A stretch of 64,000 bases of DNA from G963704535 sp963704535 (GTDB taxonomy: Bacteria > Chloroflexota > Chloroflexia > Chloroflexales > Roseiflexaceae), in contig OY969916.1 in NCBI GenBank assembly GCA_963704535.1, forward strand, positions 10,540,001 through 10,604,000, in the 5' to 3' direction. Below are positions 41,378 through 50,569 of this stretch, piece by piece. The notes under the pieces were generated by a model that saw only the letters and a list, made by a program, of their open reading frames with translations, ran no database searches and was not told the origin of the DNA. Made by a program: the position numbers and the translations under genes. Position 1 is the stretch's first letter; every line of letters begins with the position of its first letter.

Positions 41378-42616
41378 TTACTCTTCAAGCTTCTGCGTCA
41401 GCCGCCGCGTCGCATAGCGCAGCTCCTTCTGGGTCTCGGCGCTCATGGCCTCGCCACGCTCCAACTGCTCTGCCTGCTCCTGGGCCTTTTGCGCCAGATC
41501 AAGCTCGCCCAGGTCGAGCAGCCGAGTTGCGGCGGCACGCAGCTTCTGGGTCGCCCCCTGGAGATTGCCGACCTCGGCCTCCGAGAGCGCGCGGGTCTGG
41601 AGCTTGAACGCTGTCACCTTCTCGACCAGGTTCATCACGCGCGGATCATACTGAGCGGCGTTGGCGTCGCCGGTGAACTCCAGCAGCACATCCTGCTTGA
41701 CCAGCTGCTCGGAGCCGCCCAGCGGCGTATAATGCAGCTCGGCCTGGGCGATACGAAACGAGCCGGCCGCGCGCGGCGGCAGCATCAGATCGACGACGAC
41801 GCTGGCGGTCTCGCCGGCCTCCAGGTTGCCAAGCCGTACAGCGACTTCGTTCTGGCCGATCGGCTGGTAGCCCAGGTTGGCGATCACCGGCGTGACCCGG
41901 TAGACCGCGCGCGGCGTGGCATCGCGGGCCAGCCGCAGCAGCAGCCGCGCGTCCTGCGCGACCGTGCCCTGCGCGGCGCGAACCGCGCGCTGGAAGAACG
42001 AGTTAATCTGCGCCGGGTCGGCGATGTAGTCGGACGCCCCGCCGGTCGCCTCGGCCACGTCGTCGAGCAGCTTCTCATTCCACTCGGCGCCCAGGCCCAG
42101 CGCGGTGATGCGCACCCCCGCCTGGCCCAGCTCCCCGGCCAGCGCGCGGCAGCGATCTTCGTCACCCCAAGTCTGCCCGTCGGTCAGCAGCAGCATGGCC
42201 GAGACTCGGTCGGGCGTATTCTGCTTACTCAGCTCATCGCGCCCGGCCAGCATCCCGCCCGACATTGCCGTGCCGCCGGCCTCCTCAATTCGATCGACCT
42301 GGGCCTTGAGCGCCTCCTTATCGGTGGCAGGCGAGGCCGGCAACAGCACTTGAACCTGGTCGTCGAACAACACGATCGCCACAACATCCTGTGGCGTCAG
42401 CGTATCGATCACTCGCTTGGTCGCGTCTTTCATCGCCGCGAGCTTGGCGCCCTGCATCGACCCGGAGCGGTCAAGCACCAGGCAGAAGTTCAGCGGCATG
42501 GTCTCGGTCGCTGCGGCGGGCTGTGCCTCGATCAGCAGATAGGCCGCCTGCGGGCCTGCGCTGGCCACCAGCGGCGCTCGCCCCCATGTGCAGGTCATTG
42601 TGACAGTATCAGACAT
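41378..42616 (-). CDS. von Willebrand factor A domain protein
   Basis: 412 residues from ATG 42616 (GGGAG with 5-bp spacing; the earlier ATG at 42628 overlaps that site). The vWA domain covers about 42-215 with the metal site DRSGSM (DxSxS), a conserved Thr in GGTAMSGG, and a terminal Asp in LLLTDGQTWGDED. A strand-rich region follows (VRLGNLEAGETASVVVDLMLP), then a helical tail rich in Glu/Gln (SEAEVGNLQGATQKLRAAATRLLDLGE). No signal or membrane segment, so a cytoplasmic adaptor. It probably forms part of the phospho-signalling set around it. Confidence 0.85.
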   Translation of the reverse strand: MSDTVTMTCTWGRAPLVASAGPQAAYLLIEAQPAAATETMPLNFCLVLDRSGSMQGAKLAAMKDATKRVIDTLTPQDVVAIVLFDDQVQVLLPASPATDKEALKAQVDRIEEAGGTAMSGGMLAGRDELSKQNTPDRVSAMLLLTDGQTWGDEDRCRALAGELGQAGVRITALGLGAEWNEKLLDDVAEATGGASDYIADPAQINSFFQRAVRAAQGTVAQDARLLLRLARDATPRAVYRVTPVIANLGYQPIGQNEVAVRLGNLEAGETASVVVDLMLPPRAAGSFRIAQAELHYTPLGGSEQLVKQDVLLEFTGDANAAQYDPRVMNLVEKVTAFKLQTRALSEAEVGNLQGATQKLRAAATRLLDLGELDLAQKAQEQAEQLERGEAMSAETQKELRYATRRLTQKLEE

Positions 42617-42655
42617 ATCGGCTCCCATTATAAGGCATCTTGATCAATTAGTTAG

Positions 42656-42712
42656 AATATGTGTTGGCGGGAGAGTGAGGTGGCTAACCCCCTCAAACCC
42701 CTTTTTCCCGTT
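42656..42712. repeat. Diverged G-run/C-run hairpin repeat
   Basis: TATGTGTTGGCGGGAGAGTGAGGTGGCTAACCCCCTCAAACCCCTTTTTCCCG. The hairpin is weaker than in other copies. Lies between the kinase stop and vWA start. Confidence 0.65.
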
Positions 42713-44128
42713 TTAGTTTGCGGCGTTGCCGATCACGGCAAAGATCGCACAGCACAGCAGCAGTGTCACTATGCCAGTCGCAATCCCAACAATCGCGTGG
42801 CGCCGGCCCTTGAGCGTCTGAATAGTCTGTGGGCGCAGCAGCGCGATGATGCCCAGCGTCAGCGCGACCGGCCCGGCGATCAGCGGCAGGAATGCCAGCA
42901 CCACGCCCAGCGCACCGGCGCCCCGATCAGTCTCCCCTCCGGTGCTCAACACCATCAAAGCCGCCAATCCCATTAGCGCGACACTGACGATCCCGACCCA
43001 CCGGCTCCCATTGGCCATGCCGGTTGTGTCCGACGGCTGGTCGTGGGGCTGCGAGGACGGCTGGCCGTAGAGCTGTGGAGGCGACTGACCGTAGGGCTGT
43101 GAAGACGACTGATTGTAGGGCTGCGAATCTGGGCGCGGGTAGACCGCGCCGCCCGGCGCCGGCTGTCCGAACGGCTGCGAAGGTGGGCGCAGCGCCACCT
43201 GGCCGGGCGCGCCCAGCAGCGCATCGCGGAACGACCGCATATCACGAAAGCGTCGATCCGGATCGTTATCGGTGGCGGCGGCAAGGGCGGCGGAAAGATG
43301 CTGCGGGATCTGCGGGTTGAGTTGGGAGGCTGGCGGTGTGCGAAACGGCGTTGTCGTCGGGTCGTAGCCGGTCAGCAACTGGTGCAGCAGCACGCCGAGC
43401 GAGTACACATCCGAGCGGGCGTCGGTCTGGCCGCGGCCGTACTGCTCAGGCGCGCTATAGCCGACGGTGCCGAACGCCTGCGTATCCTTGGCCTGGCCGG
43501 GCTTAAACAAGCGCGCGATCCCAAAGTCGATCAGCTTGAGCCGGCCCTGCGGCGTCAGCATAATATTGGCCGGCTTGAGGTCGCGGAAGATGATCGGCGG
43601 GTCCTGCGCGTGTAGATATTCGAGCACCTCGCAGAGCTCGCGGGTCCACTCCAGCACCCGCTGCTGCGGCTGTGGCAGGCCCTCGCGCTGGAGGAAACTG
43701 AGCAGCGTCTCGCCGGGGACATAATCCATTACCAGGTAGGCTTTGCCGTCCTGCTCGAAGTGATCGGTGACGCGCGGCAGATTCTGGTGCGAAAGCGCGG
43801 CCAGCATCTCGGCCTCGTGATGGAAGGCCTCACGGGCGCGCTGGCGGTCGAGCGGCCCGGTGATCGCCGCCTCGCTCATCTCCTTGATCGCCCAGGTGAC
43901 GGTGCCGAGCCGCCGGTCGCTGGCGCGGTAGACGGCGCCCATCCCGCCCTGGCCCAGCTTCTGTGTGACCACATAGCGGTCCTGGAGGACCGTCTGCTGG
44001 GGCAAGAGGCCAGTCGCGCCGGGCGCAGCGGGCGCATTCGGCGCGGCGGAGACGGGCAGGCGCATGCCGCACTCGACACAAAAGGCGACGCCGGCAGCGT
44101 TCTCGGTCTGGCAGGTTGGGCAACGCAT
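42713..44128 (-). CDS. Zinc-ribbon Ser/Thr protein kinase with C-terminal membrane helices
   Basis: 471 residues, ATG 44128. Zinc ribbon CPTCQTENAAGVAFCVECG (3-21). The kinase domain, about 50-310, has the glycine loop LGQGGMGAVY, lysine in TWAIKEM, alpha-C Glu in HHEAEML, catalytic FRDLKPANIML (Phe replaces the usual His) and DFGIARLF, followed by GTVGYSAPEQY. It should be active. A Ser/Gln/Pro/Tyr-rich linker (SQPYGQSPPQLYGQ) joins it to three membrane segments (about 380-470). The membrane-bound kinase of this cluster; the PP2C phosphatases next to it are its natural antagonists. Confidence 0.9.
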   Translation of the reverse strand: MRCPTCQTENAAGVAFCVECGMRLPVSAAPNAPAAPGATGLLPQQTVLQDRYVVTQKLGQGGMGAVYRASDRRLGTVTWAIKEMSEAAITGPLDRQRAREAFHHEAEMLAALSHQNLPRVTDHFEQDGKAYLVMDYVPGETLLSFLQREGLPQPQQRVLEWTRELCEVLEYLHAQDPPIIFRDLKPANIMLTPQGRLKLIDFGIARLFKPGQAKDTQAFGTVGYSAPEQYGRGQTDARSDVYSLGVLLHQLLTGYDPTTTPFRTPPASQLNPQIPQHLSAALAAATDNDPDRRFRDMRSFRDALLGAPGQVALRPPSQPFGQPAPGGAVYPRPDSQPYNQSSSQPYGQSPPQLYGQPSSQPHDQPSDTTGMANGSRWVGIVSVALMGLAALMVLSTGGETDRGAGALGVVLAFLPLIAGPVALTLGIIALLRPQTIQTLKGRRHAIVGIATGIVTLLLCCAIFAVIGNAAN

Positions 44129-44136
44129 AGCTTTTT

Positions 44137-44211
44137 TGGAGATTGGAGATTAGAGATAAACGATTGTCGTATCTCAACCCCCAATCTCCAATCTCCGATC
44201 TCTATTCTCCA
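44137..44211. repeat. Stuttered-word palindrome (GGAGATTGGAGATTAGAG words)
   Basis: TTGGAGATTGGAGATTAGAGA...CGATTGTCGT...CCCCAATCTCCAATCTCCGATCTC. It spans the gap between the kinase and phosphatase genes, and its right arm covers the phosphatase stop codon at 44202-44204. Confidence 0.8.
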
Positions 44212-45995
44212 AATTTCTCAAAACGGACCAGCACCGACGTCACATTATCCTCGCCGCCGGCAGCGTTCGCCGCGACGATCAACGCATCGCAAGCGGCCTG
44301 CGGGTCGTCATTAGCCCCGATAATCTCCGTCATCTGCGGGTCGTGGGTCATCTCCCACTGGCCGTCGCTGCACAGGAACAGCGTGTCGCCCGGTCGCAGC
44401 CGCTCGCTAAACAGGTCCACCTCGATCTCGTTCTTGTCGCCCAGCGAGCGCAGCACCGCGTTGCGCTGCGGGTGGGTGTAGACATCGTCGTCGGTGATCT
44501 GGCCTAGCTCGACCAGGCGCATGACCAGCGAATGGTCCTTGCTGATCCGGCGCAGCGCGCCATCACGATACAGATACGTGCGGCTGTCGCCAATGTTGCC
44601 GATCACGGCCCGGTCGCCGGCGACCAAGGCCATGGTGATCGTCGTGCCCATATCGTTGCCGCGCGCCCGCGCCTCGCGCAGGACGTACTCATTGGCCTGG
44701 AGGATGGCCTTGCGAACAATCTCTTTGAGCCGCGCCTCCTCGTAGGGCGTGTCGGCGTCGAGCGTCGGGGTCAGGTAGGCGCTCATGACGACCTCGGCGG
44801 CGCCACGGATCGCCAGGCCGCTGGCGACCTCGCCGGCAGCGTGGCCGCCCATGCCGTCGGCGACGATGTACAGGCCCCAGGATCGGCCCTTCCCATTCTG
44901 CACCATGCGTAGGTCCAGCGTCAGCAGGCTATCTTCGTCCAGCTCGCGGACCATGCCCTCGTGCGAGGCCGCGCCGACGCGCACCCACAGCGGCGTCGGC
45001 TCGGTGCGCTCGGCGATCAGCGTGTCCAGGCGCTCGGCCAGGGCGGCGGCGCTGGCAAGGCCGTCGGTGCGCACATCGCGTAGCACATCGCTCAGGCTCG
45101 GCCCGGCGATCAGCTCGGCGGCCTGCTCCTCATCCAGGCGTTGGGTTGTGCGCGGCGTGGCGGTGAGCCCCTCAAGCAGCGCGGCCAGGGTGTGCAGGTC
45201 GGCGGCCACATCCTCGACTAGGGCCGCGCCGACCCGGTGTAGGCCGGGGGCCGCGCGCAGCCGCGGCGTACCGGCGGCGGTCTGCTCCACATCGCCGGGG
45301 CTGATCGGCCCCAGCGCCAGCCCCGCGCCATGGAGCACGTGCAGCAGGCGCGCCAGCCCGCGGCCCACATACAGCGCTTCCAACTCATCGAGCGGTGGGG
45401 CCAGCGGCGCGCGCCCGCTATCGGCGACCAGCGTCAACTGGGCTTCCTCTTCCTGCACTTGATCCCAGATCGAGGGCAGCAGCTCGCGCGCGGCCTCATC
45501 GGCGACCGTGGGGACCAGCGCCAGGCCGGACGGCTCGCCGGTGCGGAGCTGGCCGTGGTAGCGGCGGCCTTCAAGCGTGGCCCCGCACTCGGTGCAGAAC
45601 AGCTCCCCGGCCTCGTTCGACGTCGCGCCGCATGCCCAGCAGCGCTTCCACGGCTGCCGGTCGAGCGCTTCAACGGCGTCGCCCTGCTGCTCCACAAGCT
45701 CATAGCGTCCGGCGAAGAGCGGCGCGGTCTCGGCTGATTCGGGCGGCTGTGGCTGATCCATTGGTGCTCCTTTGTCCTCAGGCAAACGAATATCGGTGGG
45801 CTGTCCGACCGTGCCGCCGGTCTGCGACGCAGCGCTCGCCGCCGCAGAAGGAGACGTCGGATGGGCGGCCAGTGTTGCGGACAGCCAATCTTGGTCCTCC
45901 GGCGAGGGCCGGGTGCTGATCAACGGCGCCGAGCACTGATAGCAGAAGCGAGCGCCACCACGGTTGGTCGCACCACACGATGAGCAGGTCGGCAT
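44202..45995 (-). CDS. Zinc-ribbon pseudokinase fused to PP2C phosphatase
   Basis: 597 residues. An N-terminal zinc ribbon, CSSCGATNRGGARFCYQCS, is followed by a linker and FAGRYELVEQ, the usual opening of a kinase domain. A second zinc ribbon (CWACGATSNEAGELFCTECG) is inserted, then a degenerate kinase C-lobe (RGLARLLHVLHGAGLALGPISPGDVEQ). There the HRD and DFG motifs are missing, so it is a pseudokinase. A PP2C-type phosphatase, about 345-595, keeps the metal sites (VADGMGGHAAGE, GNIGDSRTYLY, LCSDGQWEM, GGEDNVTSVLV). It starts one base after the stop of the upstream PP2C gene, so the two are coupled. Confidence 0.85.
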   Translation of the reverse strand: MPTCSSCGATNRGGARFCYQCSAPLISTRPSPEDQDWLSATLAAHPTSPSAAASAASQTGGTVGQPTDIRLPEDKGAPMDQPQPPESAETAPLFAGRYELVEQQGDAVEALDRQPWKRCWACGATSNEAGELFCTECGATLEGRRYHGQLRTGEPSGLALVPTVADEAARELLPSIWDQVQEEEAQLTLVADSGRAPLAPPLDELEALYVGRGLARLLHVLHGAGLALGPISPGDVEQTAAGTPRLRAAPGLHRVGAALVEDVAADLHTLAALLEGLTATPRTTQRLDEEQAAELIAGPSLSDVLRDVRTDGLASAAALAERLDTLIAERTEPTPLWVRVGAASHEGMVRELDEDSLLTLDLRMVQNGKGRSWGLYIVADGMGGHAAGEVASGLAIRGAAEVVMSAYLTPTLDADTPYEEARLKEIVRKAILQANEYVLREARARGNDMGTTITMALVAGDRAVIGNIGDSRTYLYRDGALRRISKDHSLVMRLVELGQITDDDVYTHPQRNAVLRSLGDKNEIEVDLFSERLRPGDTLFLCSDGQWEMTHDPQMTEIIGANDDPQAACDALIVAANAAGGEDNVTSVLVRFEKFGE

Positions 45996-45996
45996 G

Positions 45997-47277
45997 CTAT
46001 TTTTGCCCCTCTACACGCACAATCACGACGCTGATATTATCACGCCCGCCGCGCTCATTTGCCAGCGCCACCAATTGCTCGCAGGCGCGGTCGGGGTCGG
46101 GCACCTCCAGCGCGACCCGCGCGATCTCACTGTCGCCGACGTGATTGATCAGCCCATCGGAGCATAGCAGCACCACATCGCCGGCGTCGAGCTGCTCGGA
46201 GAGCGTATCGACCTCAACCGCCGGGTCGGTGCCGATCGAGCGGTACAGCAGGTTGCGCTGCGGGTGGGTGCGGGCCTGCTCAGGGGTGATCTGGCCGATA
46301 TCGACCAGCCGGGCGACCAGGCTATGGTCGGAGGTCAACTGGGCCGTAGTGGCGCCGTCCTCGGTCACGCCGCCTGGGTTCAGCAGGTAGGCGCGCGAGT
46401 CGCCCACGGAGGCGATGTGTAGCCGCTCGCCCACGATCAGCGCGATCGTCAGCGTGGTGCCCATGCCCTTGCGATCGGCGTCGGCGCGGGCCTCCTCGTA
46501 GACGCGGCTATTGGCGGCGCGCACGGCTTTGCGGAGCAGCGTCTGCCAGGCGTCGTCGTCGGCGCCGGTGAGGCCGGTCACATCGCTCTCGATCTGGGCC
46601 TGTGTGACCTCGGAGGCGATCCGGCTGGCCTGCTCGCCGGCCTTGGCGCCGCCCATCCCGTCGGCGACCAGGCACAGCCGCGCGGTCTGGCCGCCCGCCA
46701 GCTTGACCTTCCCGGTGTAGATCAAATCTTGATTGTTTCTGCGCACCCGCCCCTGGTCGGTGCGAGCGGCGATTCTAATGCGCAGTGGCATCGGCGTCAC
46801 CGTCCCCGTTTCCTGTTGCGCCTGGCCGGCGAGGGGCGCCCCGCAGCCCAGGCAAAACTTCGCGCCAACTCGATTCCCACGGCCGCACACCGGGCACCCG
46901 ACATCAAAGGCGCGCAGCACCGGCAGCCGGGTCGTGATCCGGATCGTCTCACGCCCCTGTGCAAGCTGCCGGGAAAGGCTAAGCAAGATGTGCGACAGCT
47001 CCTCGATCAACTCAGCCGCGCGCTCGCGCGTGGTCGTATCGGCGCTGGTCAGCTTATCCTGCCACCAGTGTACGCCTGATTCTACCACGTTTATGATCTC
47101 GCGCAGACTCAGCGACTCGCTATCGACGCGCAGACGCCGCTTGCCGGGCAGTACGCCCTCGATTGGCATATCGCCCCCCGAGGAGTCCTGGCGGGCCGAG
47201 AGCGGGCGGCCGCACGCCGGGCAGAAGCGCGAACGCGCCAGCACCGGAGCGCTGCAAAAAGGGCAATGAGTGTTCAT
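45997..47277 (-). CDS. Double zinc-ribbon PP2C protein phosphatase
   Basis: 426 residues, ATG 47277. Zinc ribbon 1, CPFCSAPVLARSRFCPACG (5-23); a helical region (SLREIINVVESGVHWWQDKL...); zinc ribbon 2, CPVCGRGNRVGAKFCLGCG (about 128-146); then a PP2C domain about 165-426. That domain has ARTDQGRVRRNNQD, VADGMGGAKAGEQAS, SVGDSRAYLLN, LLCSDGLINHV and GGRDNISVVIV; all metal ligands are visible. First gene of a five-gene minus-strand run (to the FHA protein). Divergent from the FHA-ABC exporter across a 70-bp gap. Confidence 0.9.
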   Translation of the reverse strand: MNTHCPFCSAPVLARSRFCPACGRPLSARQDSSGGDMPIEGVLPGKRRLRVDSESLSLREIINVVESGVHWWQDKLTSADTTTRERAAELIEELSHILLSLSRQLAQGRETIRITTRLPVLRAFDVGCPVCGRGNRVGAKFCLGCGAPLAGQAQQETGTVTPMPLRIRIAARTDQGRVRRNNQDLIYTGKVKLAGGQTARLCLVADGMGGAKAGEQASRIASEVTQAQIESDVTGLTGADDDAWQTLLRKAVRAANSRVYEEARADADRKGMGTTLTIALIVGERLHIASVGDSRAYLLNPGGVTEDGATTAQLTSDHSLVARLVDIGQITPEQARTHPQRNLLYRSIGTDPAVEVDTLSEQLDAGDVVLLCSDGLINHVGDSEIARVALEVPDPDRACEQLVALANERGGRDNISVVIVRVEGQK

Positions 47278-47347
47278 GGATCTTCAGTAGATTGTATGAT
47301 AGAATCAACCCGGCTTGACGCTGCATTATAGCATAGGAGCGCTCCAA

Positions 47348-50057
47348 TTGTTCGCTACCACCTGTATCCATTGCGGCGCCACACTCAGTAAGCCGGGCGC
47401 GAAATTTTGCCCCAAATGCGGCAAGGCCCAGGACAACTCTGGGAACCTGCGGCCTGCTGCTGACAATAAACCCGGCGCCGCACCGATCGCGGCGCCCGCC
47501 CCAGTTGCGCCGGTCGTGATCGCGCCGCCCACCCAACTCGCCAACACCGGCGACCCAGGGCCGCCCGCCCAGCCGACCCTGGTGATCCAGGACGAGGGCC
47601 AGGTGCGCGAGATCCTGCTGGGCGCGCAGCCGCTGGCGATCGGCCGCGCGGCGACCAATGATATCGTGCTGACCTCGCGCTTCGTCTCGGGCCGCCACGC
47701 CCGGATCGAGCTGGACGGCATGGCGCACCGGATCATCGACGTCGGCTCGACCAACGGCCTGCTGGCCGAAGGCAAGCGCCTGCCGCCCAACAGCCCGCTC
47801 ACCATGGCCGACGGCGACGTGCTGCGGATCGGCGACCCGGCCACCGGCAACTTCGTCACGCTGACCTACCGCAACCCGCAGGCCCAGCGCGTGGCCCAGG
47901 CTGCGACGGTGGCGCAGAGCTACCCGCTGGACCCCAACGACCCGCGAGATCACGATCGGGCGCGAGGGCAGCGAGATCGTGCTCGAAAACCCGCAGGTCT
48001 CGCGCCGGCACGCCGTGATCGAGCGGGCCAACGGCCGGCATGTGCTGCGCGATATCGGCTCGACCAACGGCACCTTCGTCAACGGCCAGCGCATCACCCA
48101 GCACACACTGACCCCCGGCGACGTGATCCAGATCGGCGCCTTCAAGCTGGTCTACGACGGCGACAGCCTCGACCAGTACGACCAGCGCGGCGCGCTGCGG
48201 ATCGACGCCCGCAACCTGTCGCGGGCGGTCAAGCGGGGCAGCCAGACCCGCCTGATCCTCAAAGATGTCTCGCTCTCGATCGCCCCGCGCGAGTTCGTGG
48301 CGCTGGTGGGCGGCAGCGGCACCGGCAAATCGACGCTGATGAACGCGCTCTCCGGCTATGCCCAGGCCACCAGCGGGCATGTGCTGGTCAACGGCGACGA
48401 CTACTACCGCAACTTCGACGCCTACCGCACCGTGCTGGGCTACGTGCCGCAGGACGACATCATCCACCGCACGCTGCCTGTGGACCGAGCGCTGGGCTAC
48501 GCGGCCCGGCTGCGGTTGCCGGCCGACACGGCCCAAACCGAGATCGATGGCCGGATCGCGCGGGTGCTCGAAGATGTCGAGATGGCGCCTCACCGCGACA
48601 AGCTGGTCGAGAACCTGTCGGGCGGGCAGCGCAAGCGGGTCAGTATCGGCTCCGAGCTGCTGGCCGACCCGTCGCTGTTCTTCCTCGACGAGCCGACCAG
48701 CGGGCTGGACCCCGGCCTCGAAAAAAAGATGATGTACACGCTGCGCCGCCTGGCCGACAGCGGCCGCACGGTGGTGCTCGTCACCCACGCGACCGCCAAC
48801 ATCACCCAGTGCGACCACGTCGCGTTTATGTCCGACGGTCGCATGGTCTACTTCGGCCCGCCCACCGAGGCGCTCCAGTTCTTTAACGTAACCAGCGGCG
48901 ACTTCGCCGATATCTACACCAAACTGGAGGGCCTGGCCAGCCAACAGGACGCCGACCGCTGGGCGGTAGTCCAGCGCGATCTCCAGGCCGAGCACGCCGC
49001 CTGGCAGGCCAAGAACCAAGAACCAAGAACCAAGAACCAACCGGGGGGTGCCGGTTCTCAGTCCTCGGTTCTCGGTTCTGGTGCGCCGATGCTGGCCGAG
49101 CTATGGGAGATGCGCTTCCGCGCCTCGCCGCAGTATGCCCGCTACGTGGCCGGGCGGCTGGGCCAGGCACCCAGCGGCCCGGTGGCCGGCAGCGCCGACG
49201 GCGGCATGGTCAGCCGGCCCGCCAAGGTCTCGCTGCCACGCCAGTTCGGCATCCTAGCCCGCCGTTACCTCGACCTGATCATCCAGGACCGGCGCAACCT
49301 GTTCATCCTACTGCTCCAGGCGCCGGTGATCGGCCTGCTACTCATGCTGGTCGCCAAAAGCGACGCGATCGTCGGCGAAAAGGCGTTCGCCAACGAAGCC
49401 AAGAAGATCATCTTCATGCTGGCGACGGTGGGGGTCTGGTTCGGGATCATCAACGCGGCGCGCGAGATCACCAAGGAGCTGCCGATCTACCGGCGCGAAC
49501 GGCTGGCCAACCTACATATCGGCCCCTACGTGCTCTCGAAGATCGTCGTCCTGACGCTGCTGGTGGTGCTCCAGAGCCTGGTGCTGCTGTTCCTGGTGGG
49601 CTTGAAGGTCGAGTTCCCGGCCATGGGCGTGCTGCTGCCGGCCTGGATCGAGCTGTTCATCACCACGGTGCTGACGGCGCTGGCCGGGCTCTCGATGGGC
49701 CTGGCGATCTCGGCCTTCGCGTCGACGCCCGACCGCTCGATCTCGATCGTGCCGCTGGCGCTGATCCCGCAGATCCTGTTCGCCGGCGTGATCTTCAGCC
49801 TGGGCGACGGCTACACCGCCCAGCGGGTGCTCTCGTGGTTCACGATCAGCCGCTGGTCGATGGACGCCTATGGGACCACGGTGAATCTGAACAACCTGCC
49901 GCTCCAGCCGGGCATGCTGCGGCTGCCCAACCCGCCCGCCGAGTACACCTTCACCATCACGCACCTACTCTCGCGCTGGCTGATCTTGGGGGCCTACATG
50001 GCGTTCTGCCTGATCCTGACCGCCTGGCAGCTCAAGCAGCGCGATCGACAGGTATAA
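47348..50057 (+). CDS. Zinc-ribbon, double-FHA ABC exporter (Rv1747-like), one frameshift
   Basis: About 900 residues. Start TTG 47348 after TAGGAG at 8 bp. Zinc ribbon CIHCGATLSKPGAKFCPKCG. FHA 1 (about 80-165: IGRAATNDIVLTSRFVSGRHARI) and FHA 2 (about 198-275: IGREGSEIVLENPQVSRRHAV). The frame breaks at 47941-47951; dropping one C gives NDREITIGREGSE. The ABCG-type ATPase has Walker A GGSGTGKST, signature LSGGQRKRVSIG, Walker B LFFLDEPTSGLD and the H-loop VTHAT. About six membrane helices (ABC-2) end the protein. Order FHA-FHA-ATPase-permease is that of mycobacterial Rv1747, which is switched on by a Ser/Thr kinase. The linker carries an in-frame stuttered palindrome at 49011-49081. Confidence 0.88.
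49011..49081. repeat. In-frame stuttered palindrome inside the ABC exporter gene
   Basis: CCAAGAA words are repeated four times, then GGGGGGTGCC, then GGTTCTC/GGTTCT complements. It is translated as KNQEPRTKNQPGGAGSQSSV and LGSGAP between the ATPase and membrane domains, and the frame stays open on both sides. Confidence 0.85.
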
Positions 50058-50146
50058 AAACAAGACCTATGTGGTCATCTACCAGACGTGGTTTCGGCCT
50101 TCGGCAGCCCTTCGACAGGCTCAGGAGCCGCGGTATTCTTTCTTTC

Positions 50147-50191
50147 TTTTATCGACGATTTTCGCCCGGCGGGCGAAAATCGTCGATAAAA
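50147..50191 (+). terminator. Palindrome TTTTATCGACGATTTTCGCCCG after the ABC exporter
   Basis: A 22-bp arm is followed by its exact complement ending ATAAAA, then AAGAAG. Sister of the element at 21586-21623. It probably ends transcription of the exporter gene 90 bp upstream. Confidence 0.7.
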
Positions 50192-50237
50192 AAGAAGTAA
50201 AGTACCTTGCTGCCGCAGGCAACAACGATAGCTGGCG

Positions 50238-50246
50238 TGGTATATT
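50238..50246 (+). promoter_or_regulatory. Extended -10 promoter TGGTATATT
   Basis: TG-G-TATATT 58 bp before the start of the small coiled-coil gene; likely promoter for the sigma/CHAT run. Confidence 0.5.
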
Positions 50247-50303
50247 TCCTGCTCCCCATAACTCCAGCGGCGGGCATGCGGCTCGCCACAGTGGAGGATA
50301 CCA

Positions 50304-50537
50304 ATGGCCGACGAACATAACTCTCTTGAGTCAATGAGCTGCGCGGAGCTGCTGAAAGAGCTTGCGCGCCTGACCTCCGAGCGCGATCAGACCAGCGCCG
50401 CCGTCGCCACGCCCGAGCAGGCCGGCGAAGAACAGCAGCCGCAGGTCGCCGCCCTGCGCCAGGAGAGCGCCCGGCTCGACCGGATCGGCGAGCTGCTCAA
50501 AGCCAAGGGGTGCGCCGACAGCGTCCGTGGCCCGTAG
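50304..50537 (+). CDS. Small coiled-coil protein of unknown function
   Basis: 77 residues. ATG 50304 after GGAGGATACCA. It is helical and rich in Glu, Gln and Ala (CAELLKELARLTSERDQ, EEQQPQVAALRQESARLDRI) and probably a short coiled coil. It ends 32 bp before the sigma factor start and shares its orientation. No family recognised; it may be a small regulator for the same operon. Confidence 0.6.
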   Translation: MADEHNSLESMSCAELLKELARLTSERDQTSAAVATPEQAGEEQQPQVAALRQESARLDRIGELLKAKGCADSVRGP

Positions 50538-50569
50538 CCCACGCAGCCTGAGCCCGCGAACGGAAATTG

